From Gordionus sp. m RMFG-2023 (Eukaryota; Nematomorpha; Gordioida; Chordodea; Parachordodidae): a DNA stretch of 64,000 bases. The stretch lies in assembly GCF_954871325.1 (NCBI RefSeq), contig NC_088779.1:28692869-28756868 (forward strand). The letters are read 5' to 3'. The notes below the pieces were generated by a model. That model did no database searches. It worked only from the letters and a program-made list of their open reading frames with translations, and had not been told where the DNA came from. Below, in pieces: positions 14,958 through 26,880 of this stretch (the first letter of the stretch is position 1; each line of letters begins with the position of its first letter). The translations under genes and the position numbers were made by a program.

Positions 14958-17482
14958 CAGTGGCGTCACTAAAGGAAGCGCAGGGGCTCAAGCCCCTTAA
15001 AAAATATGAATAGCCCCCTGAAGCAAAAAAAATTTATTTTAATGGCTCCTTAATATCCCCTTAAACTATAAATAATTTTAATTGCCATTTGAACGATTTC
15101 TTTTATAATTCTATTGAGTAATATATAGATTTAATTTATTTAAAAATGACTATCTAAATTTTTATTAAATGAATACTATTTTAATTATTAGATTAGATTA
15201 ATACATATAAATTATATTTCATTGTCAGCTTGCAATCAAATTCTGTGCTATATCAATATCACTCAATAAATATTAATTTAGCATTAACAGTTGAAGCTTA
15301 ATTGACTTTTATTATTTAAATTATTATATAACCCAAATTAAATAATTATTAATTAAAAATTAACAAATTTGCTATTGAAATTAGCCGAGTTCAATTACTA
15401 ATTAACTATATTATTGATTTTTAAATTTAATTACCATGTCTCTTTCTAAAATTATTTTCAAGGTCCAAGTCCTAATGATTTATTTATAAAAAGTAAGTAG
15501 ACATATTGTTTATAATTCTATATTATATATAATTATAAAATAATAGGTAAAATGCCACTTTTACAAACGTATTTGATAGTTATATAATATATTAATATTT
15601 TAAATTTTACTAATAAATGCTTTTGATAATAAATATAAGTAACAATTTGCATTTAATTATTTAACGCCATCTATTAAATTAAAAAATTAAAATTAAACAT
15701 CTTATTTTTTATTTGACAATGGACTTATTAGTTATTTATATTTCCTTCTATTTGTTTTACGTGTTTTTAGGAAAGCTAATTTTTAGAGTTATGAGTTAAA
15801 TTTTTAATACGAATATATTTTTGATATTATTACAAACTACTATTATTTTAAGATATAATATACCAACTAGAGATGGTGCGACAATAATATATAAAATCTT
15901 CATTGCTTTCATAATATCACTCTGGTTCTTATTTTATAGTTACAAAATTTTTCATTTCTATATGGCATCCTTGTCGTGTAAATCAGCGTCTACATGACAG
16001 GATTTTTACTGGATGCAAACCCCCTTCGAAAACCTTTGCCTACCCCCTTAAAAAATCCCGCCGCCTTCGGTGGTGGTGTCTTGTTATCATTATTTTCACC
16101 TATTTATTTATTGGTACTATTTTCAAATAATTTATAAAGGATAACTTAAATTAATCTATCTCTACTACCAACTATCGATATTTTGTGAATATAAAGAATT
16201 TATTTTTTAGATAATAAATTCAATTAAAACCTCCATTATTTACAATGAATTAATTATTATGCCATTATGAGCTTGCTGAAATATCTAAACCTTTTAAATT
16301 ACATTTAAAGGATAGTTTATTTGGAAAACAATGAGTATGATTGTTTGCAATATATAGATTTGGTTGATGAATTGTATTATAATAATACTAAAATAAAAGT
16401 ATTAATTTATACAGCAATAAATTTTGTCCTATTTCATCTCAAAATTTAATAGATAACCCCCCAAAAAATTTATTCTACCCCCATTTAAGCAGCTTAGCCC
16501 CTACCCCTTCAAAAAAATAGGATGCAAACTATTCCTACCCCTCCCGCTCATGTAGACGCTCGTAAATAACTCAAGGCTTTAATATATATGCATAATTTCT
16601 TCTAAAGATTTTTAGTGTTTTTGTTTTATCAATCTATCTAACATAATAAATTCTGATATGGGTTACCATCGTGAGTGTCATGACTATGACTGCAAATTAT
16701 CCGCATCTATTATTTGTGTCGCTATGTAATTTAAGATTATTACTACAGCTGATGAGAGCATATGATTTATTTTAAATAAGCAATAATGGACATGTGTAGT
16801 CGTTTATATATCATTAAAAATGGAAGAAAATCTTTTATAAATTTAATATCTCGCAAAATTTTATCGATTACTTATCTAGCTTCATAATATCATCTAGGAC
16901 TAACCACTATATAGTCTTATGATTTGGATTAGTTGTTTATATTATCCCCTTCAAGAATTATTGATTTGGTTAGACCTATAAAATTTTCCTTATTAGTCTA
17001 TTCCATAAAACATTGTCTAATGGTAACACATCTTTATATTTGTTTAATGACTTTTGTCAATGTATGTTGCAAAGAATTATAACGCCTTATGGGGTTTTTA
17101 AAAACCATTATCAATTGAGGTTAACTTTTTTTTATCACTTTAATTCTTTATACAAATTTTTTTATATAAACAATTGAAAATATTTTATATTGTAATAAAT
17201 AGATTTTGTATTATAAATATTATTTTTAGAAATGTCTTGTATTTTAATTGTTTATATGCTAGTTTATTTTGTATGCAAAATATAATAAATGACAAAATAT
17301 GAAATTCAGAATAATTTTTTAGAGTTAATTTAAAAAAAAGTATAATATATTAATATAAAACCTGGCCGCAAGTCAGGCAAAGGCGGGCTGAAGACCCGCA
17401 AATTGGAGGGTATAGGGGCGAAGCCCCCGTAAATTTTTTTTAGTTGAGCCCCCTGAGATTGTAAAGGCTAGCGACGCCCCTG
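14958..17482 (+). mobile_element. Non-autonomous hAT-like element, CAGTGGCGTCGCTA family, copy B
   Basis: Begins CAGTGGCGTCACTAAAGG (14958) and ends GGCTAGCGACGCCCCTG (17482), an inverted terminal pair. The interior holds an AT-rich core sharing long stretches with copy C (18227-20172), for example the ATACCAACTAGAG(A/G)TGGTGCGACAAT block near 15865, and a GC-rich right edge. It is inserted in copy A and is itself interrupted at 15984-16561. No coding frame of note was found. Superfamily assignment is from the CAG-type termini and the behaviour of related elements here; no clean TSD was seen. Confidence 0.75.
15984..16561 (+). mobile_element. CAGCGTCTACATGA-family element nested in copy B
   Basis: Starts CAGCGTCTACATGA and ends TCATGTAGACGCT, about 578 bp. 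It interrupts the run cGTGTAAATAACTCAAGG that is continuous in the sister sequences near 14595 and 19240. GTGTAAAT is on the left and GTAAAT follows on the right, giving an imperfect 8-bp TSD. This is the third level of nesting: A contains B, which contains this element. Confidence 0.85.
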
Positions 17483-17873
17483 TTTGTTAAGCCTATAAAT
17501 TATTCCTTATTAGTCCATTCTATAAAACATTGTCTAAAATGGTAACAGAGAGTTATATTAGTTTCATGATATTTTATCAATGTAAGTTAGTAAGAATTAT
17601 ATTATATTATGTGGTTTTTAAAATACCTTTAATTTAGACATATGTGTGAATTAATTAACCTTTTTTATCACTTGTTTTAGACACAAAATATTTTTATATC
17701 AGCAAACGAAAATATTTTATATTGTAATAATATAAATTTTGTATTATTGGCAAATTTTAAAAAAGTATAATATATTAATATAAAACCCTGCCGAAGGCCG
17801 CAAAAAAGCTGGCCGAAGGTCCGCTCAGTTTTAATTGAGCCCCCTGAGATAGTTAAGGCTAGAGACACCCCTG

Positions 17874-18226
17874 CATAGAATAACTTCTATACTGATAGAA
17901 TATGTAATGATAGGAATAATTGATAATTAAAATTTATTCTGCTAAAAAATGTAGGAAATTATTATTAAAGTTAATAATATATATGTTAATTTCTATACTT
18001 TTAGAAAATTAGCTAAAAAATAAAATGGTTTATTCAAAAAGAAAAAAATTAAAACTATTACTTATTAATTAACTAATTGACATTTGTCAGAAAATTAATA
18101 ATAAACGTAAGAATCATGTCATTATTCGATTTAAAAATATTATAATTCAAGTCAAAAATGACCCCTCAAAAAATTAATACCCCCCCCCCCCAAAAAAAAA
18201 ATAAAATAATAAATGCATACCCCCCT
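17874..18226. other. AT-rich spacer with poly-C tract
   Basis: No gene. A run of C followed by A lies at 18180-18200, just before the next element. Confidence 0.4.
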
Positions 18227-20172
18227 CAGTGGCGTCGCTAAGGCAGGGGCGCAAGGGCTCGAGCCTCCTGGAAAATTTGAATTGCCCCCTGAAGCAAAAA
18301 ATTTTTTTTAATGGAATCCTAACCCCTTGAAATAAAAATAAAATTTTTTGATTACCCCCTGAAAGATTTCTTTTATAATAGATATTAATAAGACTATCTA
18401 AATATTTATTAAATTAATACTATTTTAAATATTAGATTAAATTAATACATAGATTATATTTTCACTATGTCAGCTAGCAATTAAATTTTGTGTTAAAAAA
18501 ATATATCACTCACTAAATATTAATTTAGCACTAACAGTTGACGCTTAATTGATATTTATTATTTAAATTATTTTATAACCTTAATTAAATAAATATAATC
18601 ATTTATTAATTGAAAACTAAAAAATTTAATATTGTAATTAGCAGAGTTCAAAATGACTAATCAACTGTATATTTATTTTTAATTTTATTATCATACCTAT
18701 ACCTAAAAATATTTTCAAGGTCCAAATAAGTATAATAAAAAGTAAGTAAGTAGACATATAGTTTATAATCCTCTATTATATATAGTTGTTTATAAAATAT
18801 TATATAAAATGCCACTTTTATAGAAGTATTTAACAGTTATAATATATTACAGGTAATATTATAATGAATTTTACTAATAAATGCTTTTGATAATAAATAA
18901 AGTAACAATTTGCTTTCAAGTATTTAACGCCATATATTTAGTTACAAATAATTTTAAAAATTAAAGACTTTATTATTCATCCTACAATAGATGTAATAAA
19001 TTGGATATCTTTTATTTTTTACGTTAGGAAAGGATATTTTTTTCTTTTTCAAAAAACAGTTTTGAGTTAAATTTTGAATACAAGTATATTTTTGATATTT
19101 TTACAAACTACTATTTTAAGATATAATACACCAACTAGAGGTGGTGCGACAATATATAAAATCTTAATTGTTTCATCATATCATTCTGGTCCTTACTTTA
19201 TAGTTACAAAATGTTTCATTTCTAATATGGCATCCTTGCCGTGTAAATAACTCAAAGCTTCAATATATTTGCACAATTATTTCTTCCAAATATTTTTAGT
19301 GTTTTTATTTTATCAATTTATCCAACATAATAAATTCTGATACTAGTTTACATCGTGAGTGTCATGGCTATTACTGCATAACCATTATCAATGGTTAATT
19401 TTGCTATGTAATTTAAGATTATTACTACAACGGCTGAGAGCATATGATTGCATATTATAGATAAACAATAATGGTCAACTGTGTAGTCGTTTATATATTA
19501 TATATCATTTAAAATGGATGATAATATTTTAGAAATTTATTATCTCACAATAATTTTCTCGATTACTTATCTAGCTACCATCATGTCATCTAAAAGGAAG
19601 CTATAACCACTTAATAGTTTTATGATTTGGATTGGTCGTTTATACTCACTTCTTCAAGAATTGTTATTTGAGGCCTATAAATTTTTCCTTATTAGTCCAT
19701 TCTATATGTGTAAAATGGCAACAGAGAGTTATATTAGTTTGATAACTTTTTGTCAATGTAAGTTGCTAAATTATATTATTGTATGTTGTTTTTAAAAACT
19801 ATTATCAATTGAGGCATATGTATGAATTAATTAATCTTTTTTATCACTTGTAATTCTTTAGTCGCAAATTTTTTTATATGAGCAATCGAAAATATTTTAT
19901 ACTGTAATAAATAGAATTTGTATTAAGAAATTTTATTTTTAGAAATGTCTTGTATTGTTTTAATTGTATGCATAATATAATAAATGAGAAAATTAAAAAT
20001 CAGAATAAATGTTTAGAGTTAACAAATTTAAAAAAATTATAATATATTAATATAAACCCAGTCGAAGGCCGGGCAAAAGCGGGCCTAAGGCCAGCAAATT
20101 TTGGGGCAGGTAGGGCGAAGTCCCCCATAATTTTTTTTAGTTGAGCACCTGTAAAGGCTAGCGACGCCCTTG
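18227..20172 (+). mobile_element. Non-autonomous hAT-like element, CAGTGGCGTCGCTA family, copy C
   Basis: The most complete member, about 1.95 kb, begins CAGTGGCGTCGCTAAGGC and ends GGCTAGCGACGCCCTTG. It supplies the uninterrupted order of blocks against which copies A, B and the inverted 11261 copy are aligned. It contains no open frame longer than a few dozen codons and therefore must have relied on transposase supplied in trans. Confidence 0.75.
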
Positions 20173-20251
20173 CCCCTACCCCATAAAAAAAATAACAATA
20201 TTTACTTTCAAAATGCCAATATATTTTGTAGATATTTCCTTTCCCTCCACC

Positions 20252-20822
20252 CAGCGTCTACATGACAGGATTTTCACTGGATGCAAACCCCCTCTAAAAA
20301 ATCTTTACCTACCCCCCTAAAAAATTCGCGCCACCTTCGGCGGCGGTGTCTTTCTATTATTATTTTCACCTTTTTAATTTATTGATACTCTTTTCAGATA
20401 ATTTAAAAAGAATAACTTAAATTAATCTATCTCTACTACCAACTATCGATATTTTGTGAATATAAAAAATTTATTTTTTAGATAATAAATTCAATTAAAA
20501 CCTACATTATTTACAATGAATTAATTATTATGGCATTATGAGCTTAAGGATAGCAGAAAGTTTTATTTGGAAAACAATGTGCATGATTGTTTGCAATATA
20601 TAGATTTGGTCGATGAATTGTATTATAATAATTCTATAATAAAGTATTAATTTTTACAGCAATAAATTTTGTCCTATTTCATCACAAAATTTAATAGATA
20701 ACCCCCCCCCCCCCCCAAAAAAATTTTTTTTTATCCTACCCCAATTAAAGTAGCCTACCATCCACCCACCTTAAAAAATAGGATGCAAACTGTTCCTACC
20801 CCTCCCGCTCATGTAGACGCTG
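20252..20822 (+). mobile_element. CAGCGTCTACATGA-family element with perfect TSD
   Basis: 571 bp with exact 14-bp TIRs (CAGCGTCTACATGA and its reverse complement), flanked by the 8-bp TSD CCTCCACC at 20244-20251 and 20823-20830. The 8-bp TSD and CAG terminus fit the hAT superfamily. Both termini are C-rich or G-rich, the centre is AT-rich, and there is no ORF. It is the youngest-looking copy of the family here. Confidence 0.93.
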
Positions 20823-21893
20823 CCTCCACCCCCTGTCATGTAAACACTGTCAGCAGCCATTCCCACATTATTAATTATAGGTTATATTATATTGGTACAC
20901 TTTTCATATATTTCAAGAGGAATAACTTAAATGATCAATATTTTACTGTCAACTATCAAAAAATTGTGAATGTGAAGAATTAAATTAAAACTACCTCACT
21001 TACATAGAATATTGTTTGGCATAAATATGAATATGCTAATAGAATGTCTATTACTCATAAATTACATTGATAAAGATGGCAGAAAATTATCCAGAAATAA
21101 ATATTATTTCAAAAATAATGACTACGATTGTATGCAATTAATAGATTGTCGATCTTTAGCAATAGCATTGTATTATAACAGGTCTATACTAAAAGTGTTA
21201 AATAATTATTTACAACAATGTATTTGGCTCTATTTAATCTAAATATTAAACTATTAACCCCCCCCCCTCCCCACGCCCCCAATAAATTTATCCTATCCCT
21301 AGCTAACCCAACTACCCCTTTTAATGTATATTCCTTTATCCCATTTAAGATATTGGAATCAAACTGCCCCCCCTAACGTAGATGCTGCTCACACCTAATA
21401 AGAAAGATAGAAAAATTTCTGTTCCACTCATCATCAATAAAGGAGAAACTTCTGATTTACACGTTCATATAGTTGTAGACTTGAATTCATAAAAATATAA
21501 AATAATTTTTAAAATATTGTGCAAGATATATTTTTATGGCATTTCTTTATTATATAATTTATTTATACATCGTGCTTACTTTACACATGTTCTTTAATTT
21601 TTACAAATATGACGAAATGTGACATAATCAGGTAAAAACAGATGACAAAGCTTCTATCAAATACTATATAATATTTAATAGTAAAATATAGTTTTGGTCG
21701 ATGTTTAGCAATTCTATAAAATGAATTAAATAAATTATTAGATCAATATATTTTGCCCTATTTATATATTAATAACCCACTTAATAAATTTACCCTACCC
21801 CAAGTATACCATCTTAGATGCCTACCCTCTCTCATTTCAGAAAAATTTGGTGGCAAAATGCTATTACACTCTCGCTCACGCGGACGCTAGATA
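20823..21893 (+). mobile_element. Two older head-to-tail CAGCGTCTACATGA-family copies
   Basis: Two diverged copies follow directly: about 20831-21388 (left edge ccctgtcatgtaaacactgt, right edge taacgtagatgctg) and about 21389-21893 (right edge cgctcacgcggacgctag). Both keep the order of edge, ATAACTTAAAT-like text, ATAGATT(T/G)..TCGATG-like text and C-rich right edge, but are heavily mutated. Small open frames at 20783-20983 and 21012-21242 lie wholly within them and are not genes. Confidence 0.65.
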
Positions 21894-22240
21894 AGGATGA
21901 CTTCCTATATATTTAACATGATACATTTTACAAACTTGTATTCAAGATATACTGAACCCCATAATATACAAATGTTTTAATGCCAATAATGCTGTATTGG
22001 CCATAATTAGTGTGGTGCTAACAAATATAGCTCGCCAGCTCAATTTATTTTTTCATAAATTAGCACTTTATAACCACATTTTATTTTTTAAATTATAATT
22101 TTATAATATAATAAAATTTTTATATGGTTAATATAATAAATTCCAAAGATATCGTTGACTATCAAGTTCATATTTTTTGATTGTTTCTTTAAAATGTGCC
22201 TGTGGCGATCCTAAGATGATTTAGCCAAGATATTATATAA
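21894..22240. other. AT-rich intergenic DNA
   Basis: No gene or repeat is recognised. Confidence 0.4.
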
Positions 22241-22395
22241 AGCCGCATTCATAGTTGAATCTATTTAATAGCTGATTGATTTTTAAAATCTGTTTATGAG
22301 ATATTGATTATAAGGTAAAATTGATTCTATAAACCGATTTAAAAATCGATCAGCTGTTAAATCGTGTCGGATCGGATCCCACTATGAATGCGGCC
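22241..22395. mobile_element. PIF/Harbinger-like MITE (GGCCGCATTCATAGT)
   Basis: 155 bp with TIRs AGCCGCATTCATAGT and inverted GGCCGCATTCATAGT, flanked on both sides by TAA (22238-22240, 22396-22398). A 3-bp TAA/TTA target duplication and GGCC-type ends are typical of PIF/Harbinger MITEs. The centre contains further self-complementary stretches and no ORF. Confidence 0.8.
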
Positions 22396-22587
22396 TAAAA
22401 GGTAAAAATTCCAATCTGATAAAGGTTTACATAAAAAGATTATCAAATCTGCGATATGTATTACAGTTAGGGAATTTCTCTCTTTTGTGGCTATTTCATA
22501 ATTAAAAAATAACAAGTAAATTCATGTAAATTTTAATATTTTTATAATTATTTTAATATCAAATATATTACTAAGGTACTGTTTTTC
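22396..22587. other. AT-rich spacer
   Basis: Nothing is recognised in this short spacer. Confidence 0.4.
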
Positions 22588-22850
22588 GCGAAACTTTGTC
22601 ACGGATGTTTATTATAGCGAATGTATTTCATAGCAAAACCTAAATCGCGGATCGAACATTCGCGAATACAAATCAGCAAAGAATATTTCGCGAATTTAAT
22701 TAGCGAACAATGTATCGCGAACTTAATTTAAGCGAATATATAACTGCGAAACTTTTAACGCAAATCAATAATCACTAAAGTTTTATAGCGAAATCATTAT
22801 CGCGAAACCCAAATTGCGAAGAACATTATAGCTAAAACTATTTTGCAAAT
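22588..22850 (+). repeat. Array of ~19 GCGAA motifs with ~14-bp period
   Basis: GCGA or a one-base variant occurs at 22588, 22601, 22617, 22633, 22647, 22662, 22676, 22690, 22703, 22717, 22732, 22746, 22760, 22774, 22788, 22802, 22816, 22831 and 22845, a mean spacing of 14.3 bp. The motif is kept while the intervening AT-rich bases vary freely. Related arrays lie at 27217-27512 and about 33337-33620. Confidence 0.85.
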
Positions 22851-23390
22851 TTATTATGGAGGAGTTAATAACACGATAATTTATATGAGAGTCTATCATT
22901 TTAAGGCATTTATTTTGAAGTCCATATATTAATTATACAATATTTTTTAAAAATAGGTTGACCTTAATAAATGTATAATGGTTCTCGAGCTTAGAATTGG
23001 TTTACAAAATTTCTGATATGAAAATATAATTTTTGGGCTACCCTTGTCCTATGCCTTCCTTTCCTCGAAAGCCTTTAATAATCCAGGCTTTAAGGTATAT
23101 TAATTATTAGGTTCATTAGTATCAAAACCCAATTTTCCATATGATCATGTTTAAATTATATTTATTTATTATTCCTATATCGATATCCATTCAAATCTTT
23201 ATTACATCCGTAACAAAATGTTTTAAAAAAATAAATCAAACAAAGACAATTAAAACTCCATATATTTCTTATAGAAAATATATTGAAAAACGTCCATAAA
23301 TATCAATTATAAATTGACAGATACAACAATTAGTTAACCCTGATCCTTAGTGGTGAAAGTGATATCTGGTTATGCTTATATTTATTGCCT
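22851..23390 (-). repeat. Flank shared with the array near 33 kb
   Basis: The text around 23000-23030 (gttctcgagcttagaattgg), 23095-23130 and 23340-23385 (ccttagtggtgaaagtgata) is found in reverse complement and in order at 33185-33300, directly beside the third GCGAA array. Array plus flank therefore behaves as one dispersed repeat. The 33-kb copy lacks part of the interior. Confidence 0.65.
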
Positions 23391-23624
23391 GACTTTTCTA
23401 TATTGAAACATCTTAATTTTTTTTTAATCTGGAACATTTTCTATTTAATAATTTTCCCTTTGTTGATTGATCCTTTTTAAAATATTTTTTTTTTTATCAG
23501 CTGTTATATTTTAATATATATAATTATTTTCAATAAAAAATTACGATTTGTATTAATTCCATTTTTGATTAAAAAAAGAAGTATAATTTAGTTGCAAATA
23601 GAGAAGAAGTGTTTAGCCATTTTT
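23391..23624. other. AT-rich intergenic DNA
   Basis: T-rich and A-rich runs only; no gene or repeat end is recognised. Confidence 0.35.
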
Positions 23625-23885
23625 TTTTAAAAAAAACACGTTGTTTAAAAACAACACTCACTTTGTTTTATTTTTGTTTAAAAAAACACTTTGTTTTTAA
23701 AAAAAAATTAAAAAAAACATTTTGTTTAAAAAAAACATTTTGTTTAAAAAAAATTTAAAAAAGACATTTTGTTTAAAAAAAACAATTTGTTTAAAAAAAA
23801 ACATTTTGTTTAAAAAAAACAATTTGTTTTAAAAAAACAATTTGTTTTAAAAAAAACAATTTGTTTTAAAAAAAAAACACTTTTA
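23625..23885. repeat. AT-only minisatellite of about 18-20 bp units
   Basis: About a dozen units of the type TTTGTTTAAAAAAAACA follow one another from about 23640. The unit is close to self-complementary (AAACAAA versus TTTGTTT), so single strands could fold into hairpins. No coding content. Confidence 0.8.
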
Positions 23886-23959
23886 TTTTTATTTTCGGCA
23901 AACTCAAACCATTAAAACATTATGATTTATAAATAAGTGGTATGCGTCTTTGTTTTGAG

Positions 23960-24890
23960 TAAAAGTTATCGCTAGATTTAAAATTTTTTAATAATATTTT
24001 TTTAATCGAAATTATTGGCTCATCCTGTTTCTGCAATAAGATTTGATTCTTTTAAAGATGAAAAACTCCATTCTGCACTTGCTGTTGTTGAAGCCAAAGT
24101 TAAGATGAATTTGCATAATTAAAAAAAAACTCTTTAAAACTTTTCATCAAGTCGGTGCATATTAAAAATTTAAGTATTTCATTAACATTCTTTTTCTTTC
24201 TAAATTCAACATCCCGATACATTACCTTTAATTCAGTTTCCTGCTTGTGTAAGTGGAAAAATTGAGAATAAGTGTCTTTTAAATTATCTAATAAATATTT
24301 TGGGAAATTTGAATTATTTGGAATTTACTATTATCTAACGATTCGACGAATTTAATATTTTTTGGTGTACGACATATGAAATAGAATTAATCAAATCATT
24401 TTGAATATTGCTTCGATAGACCAATAAAAACTGCACTATTTCTTAATGATGTTTCAATAGTAAATTTTCTTCCGCGAGCAAATAAATTAATTTAATATAA
24501 TTCCCTATATTTATTGAATTAGAAGATTCATCATCACCACGGAATACGAGCTCCTGAATTCCAAGAAAACATATAGAGTTGATCAATATTTTTCTATTTG
24601 ATTTGACTTTAGAATTATGCTGGTCGATTGATATTTTGCGCATCGAATCTATCATATATTCAATACGATGTTGGCCAAATGTTTTTAATTGAATCATCGA
24701 CTGCAAATGAGCGGTTGATTCTGCCGTTTAACTGTCTTTGAAAAATTATTCATATCCGAAAATCCTTTATCATTCCAAACATATTTTTCCTTTGGGAATA
24801 ATATGTATGACCAACAATATAGAGAATTAGAAAATTTACATCTAGTGAGCCATTAATATTTTTCATATTTATCAATAGAAAAATTACGAA
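23960..24890 (-). pseudogene. hAT-type transposase remnant (TTF finger and DUF4371)
   Basis: Minus-strand translation in several frames gives, in order, YCWSYILFPKEKYVWNDKGF followed by SDMNNFSKT (TTF zinc-finger-like, about 24840-24740), HLQSMIQLKTFGQHRI (24720-24650), NRKILINSICFLGIQELVFR followed by GDDESSN (24585-24510), GNYIKL and LLAEENLLLKHH (24500-24443), and YRSNIQNDLINSISYVVHQK (about 24410-24350). This is the order of TTF/DUF4371-type hAT transposases (ZMYM1-like). Frame breaks and stops make it non-functional. The longest open part is 24443-24706. The C-terminal dimerisation part was not identified. Confidence 0.72.
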
Positions 24891-25550
24891 TGCAAGTTAT
24901 GATTTCTTTTTTTAAGTTTTGTAAAATTGGTTTTGGTCTTCCCTTTTCAATAATCAATTTTTTAGCATTAAAATTTTATTGAGCTAAATGATATTGTTAA
25001 TAAATTTTCAATAATACAATTACAATTATTAAACATTAATTAAGATTTTGAAAACGAAAAATTTTTTATTTTAAAAAAGTAAGGAAAAATATTATGTAAA
25101 AAAAATTTCTTCTCTTTCATTTATTAAAAAAATAAGCATTTTTGTTTTTGCTTCCCCAATGCTTATTTTTTATGGTAAAATTACACAAATACCATGGCAT
25201 GATTTTCTCTTTATTTATTAAAAAAAATAAGCAATATTAAATTTGCTTCCCTCATAAATTTTTTAACGTAGTTAAAAATAATAGTATTTCTTAATTATAG
25301 TAAAAATAATATTAATTTTTTTAACGTTTATAAAAATTATATATTCTATAATATTCCTAAAAATTCTTTTTCATCAGAAGCAAACTCTAACAAATTTATC
25401 TTTTATAATGGAGTATTTTACTTTCTTTTTATTTGATCAAATCGTGCACTTATTTTTCATTTATTGATAATACGGAATGACGTTAGAAGGACAGGGCCGT
25501 AGCTCGGGGAGACCCGGGAGTGACATATCCCCCCTCAATAACATTTAATA
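24891..25550. other. AT-rich intergenic DNA with a hAT end fragment
   Basis: No gene. At 25492-25525 CAGGGCCGTAGCTCGGGGAG resembles the outer end of a CAG-type hAT element, but no partner end was found. Confidence 0.35.
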
Positions 25551-25813
25551 ATACCTAGACTGACGACGCATTCATAGTAATCCATTTGAAAGTGTCGTTG
25601 AAAGCAAATCAGCTGGACCCGCCATTTTTCGATAAATTGCTTCCTTACTATCTCGATGATCAGGCAAATCTTTAATAAAGTTCACGTCAGACTTAGTAAT
25701 AAATTGGCCTATCGTTTAAAATTTTTTGATAATGATATGGACAACCAAAATGGCGTCCCCAGCTGTTTTTCAACAATGTACACTATTAATGAAGGCATCG
25801 TCTGTCTAGATAT
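25551..25813. mobile_element. Tc1/mariner-like MITE with long TIRs
   Basis: 263 bp flanked by TA on both sides. The ends ATACCTAGACTGACGA and inverted ATATCTAGACAGACGA continue as diverged inverted arms for about 60-70 bp, up to the CAGCTGGACCCGCCATTTTT / AAAATGGCGTCCCCAGCTG pair. A related copy lies at about 50045-50335. The TA duplication suggests Tc1/mariner. There is no ORF. Confidence 0.75.
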
Positions 25814-26678
25814 TAGGCCTCCAAATTAAAAAAAAATTTAGTTATTAAATTTTAATTCACAATTAACGATTAAATCAAAATGAAAATACAACAAAATTTT
25901 TAGAAAATATAACTTATTTAATTTATATGAATTAATAAACAAGTTGTGAAAACCTGAGCTTAATTGTTCGTTATATTTTTTTTGTAGAGAAATCTAAGAA
26001 AATAATAGGTATCATTATTTTACAATGTCTGCTGAAAGCAATTACTAATTGTATTTTAAAGTAACCTATAATATATTAAATAATAAATCATGGAATATAA
26101 TAAACCAAGCATATGATGGATGTGTAAAAGTTATGTCTGACCAAAATAGAGGAATACAAACCCTGCTTTAAAATAAATTCATGAAAAGTGCTACCTTATA
26201 TATATTGCTACCACCACAGGTTGCATCTTATGGTTCATAAAGGGTATAGTAATATTGTTATCAGTTCTAATTTTTTTAATTTATCTAAAGCATTGTACAA
26301 TTTATTTTAGTCGTTTTTAAAGTATCCAGTAAAATATACGGGCCATATTCTTAAGAGATTTAGACCAGAGATGGACTGATCATTTAGAAACATCTCATTT
26401 TATTTATAAGTATTTTGAGGCTATTGGTGAAGTATTATTTTACTTTTCTAATAGACAGAAGTTTCCACTAATGAATTCATTACATTGACCATTTTAATTT
26501 ATGAAGAATTAATAACAATAGATCTACTGATGTCACTAGTTTTTAAAATCTCAGGGGGCTCAAAAATTTTGAGCTCCTGGCCCCCCCCCCCACTCACTGA
26601 CTCTACAGAATAGATCCACTAAATAGGTATATACAATTAGTAGGCACTAATATAGTGGATGTAAAAATTGTGTTCTAA
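25814..26678. other. AT-rich intergenic DNA with a repeat end
   Basis: No gene. At about 26525-26595 cagggggctcaaaaattttg followed by a poly-C run resembles the edge of the CAGTGGCGTCGCTA family and is probably a fragment. Confidence 0.35.
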
Positions 26679-26880
26679 GACCGTGTCCTAGGTTGGATTA
26701 ATTCAGATACTTAATTGCTTTTTAGTGACTAAAAAGTATTTAATCGAGAACACCCTATTTTGGTTTCAAGTATCTGGTGGCAATGCTATGCATTTTATTC
26801 TCGTTTTTAAAAAAATTTATTTTTATTTTGCTTTTATCGGTTAAATAACCATAGGTATTAAGCCGACTTACGACACGGCC
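26679..26880. mobile_element. PIF/Harbinger-like MITE (GGCCGTGTC ends)
   Basis: 202 bp with TAA on both sides (26676-26678, 26881-26883). The left arm GACCGTGTCCTAGGTTGG and right arm, inverted, GGCCGTGTCGTAAGTCGG form a TIR that continues through GATTAATTC/GCTTAATAC. No ORF. Its ends differ from the MITE at 22241, so it is another family. Confidence 0.8.

Larger units (their letters stand above)
14340..17873 (+). mobile_element. Left-truncated CAGTGGCGTCGCTA-family element, split by insertion
   Basis: 14340-14957 and 17483-17873 match consecutive parts of the full copy at 18227-20172 and together form one older element (copy A). It ends on the right with gctagagacacccctg at 17873. Another family member (14958-17482) has inserted into it, and about 60 bp of the host element is missing at the junction. 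The left half of copy A is absent. No transposase frame is seen. Confidence 0.7.

Noticed and set aside
20783-21242. Small genes at 20783-20983 and 21012-21242
   Set aside because: Both lie wholly in decayed copies of the CAGCGTCTACATGA element.
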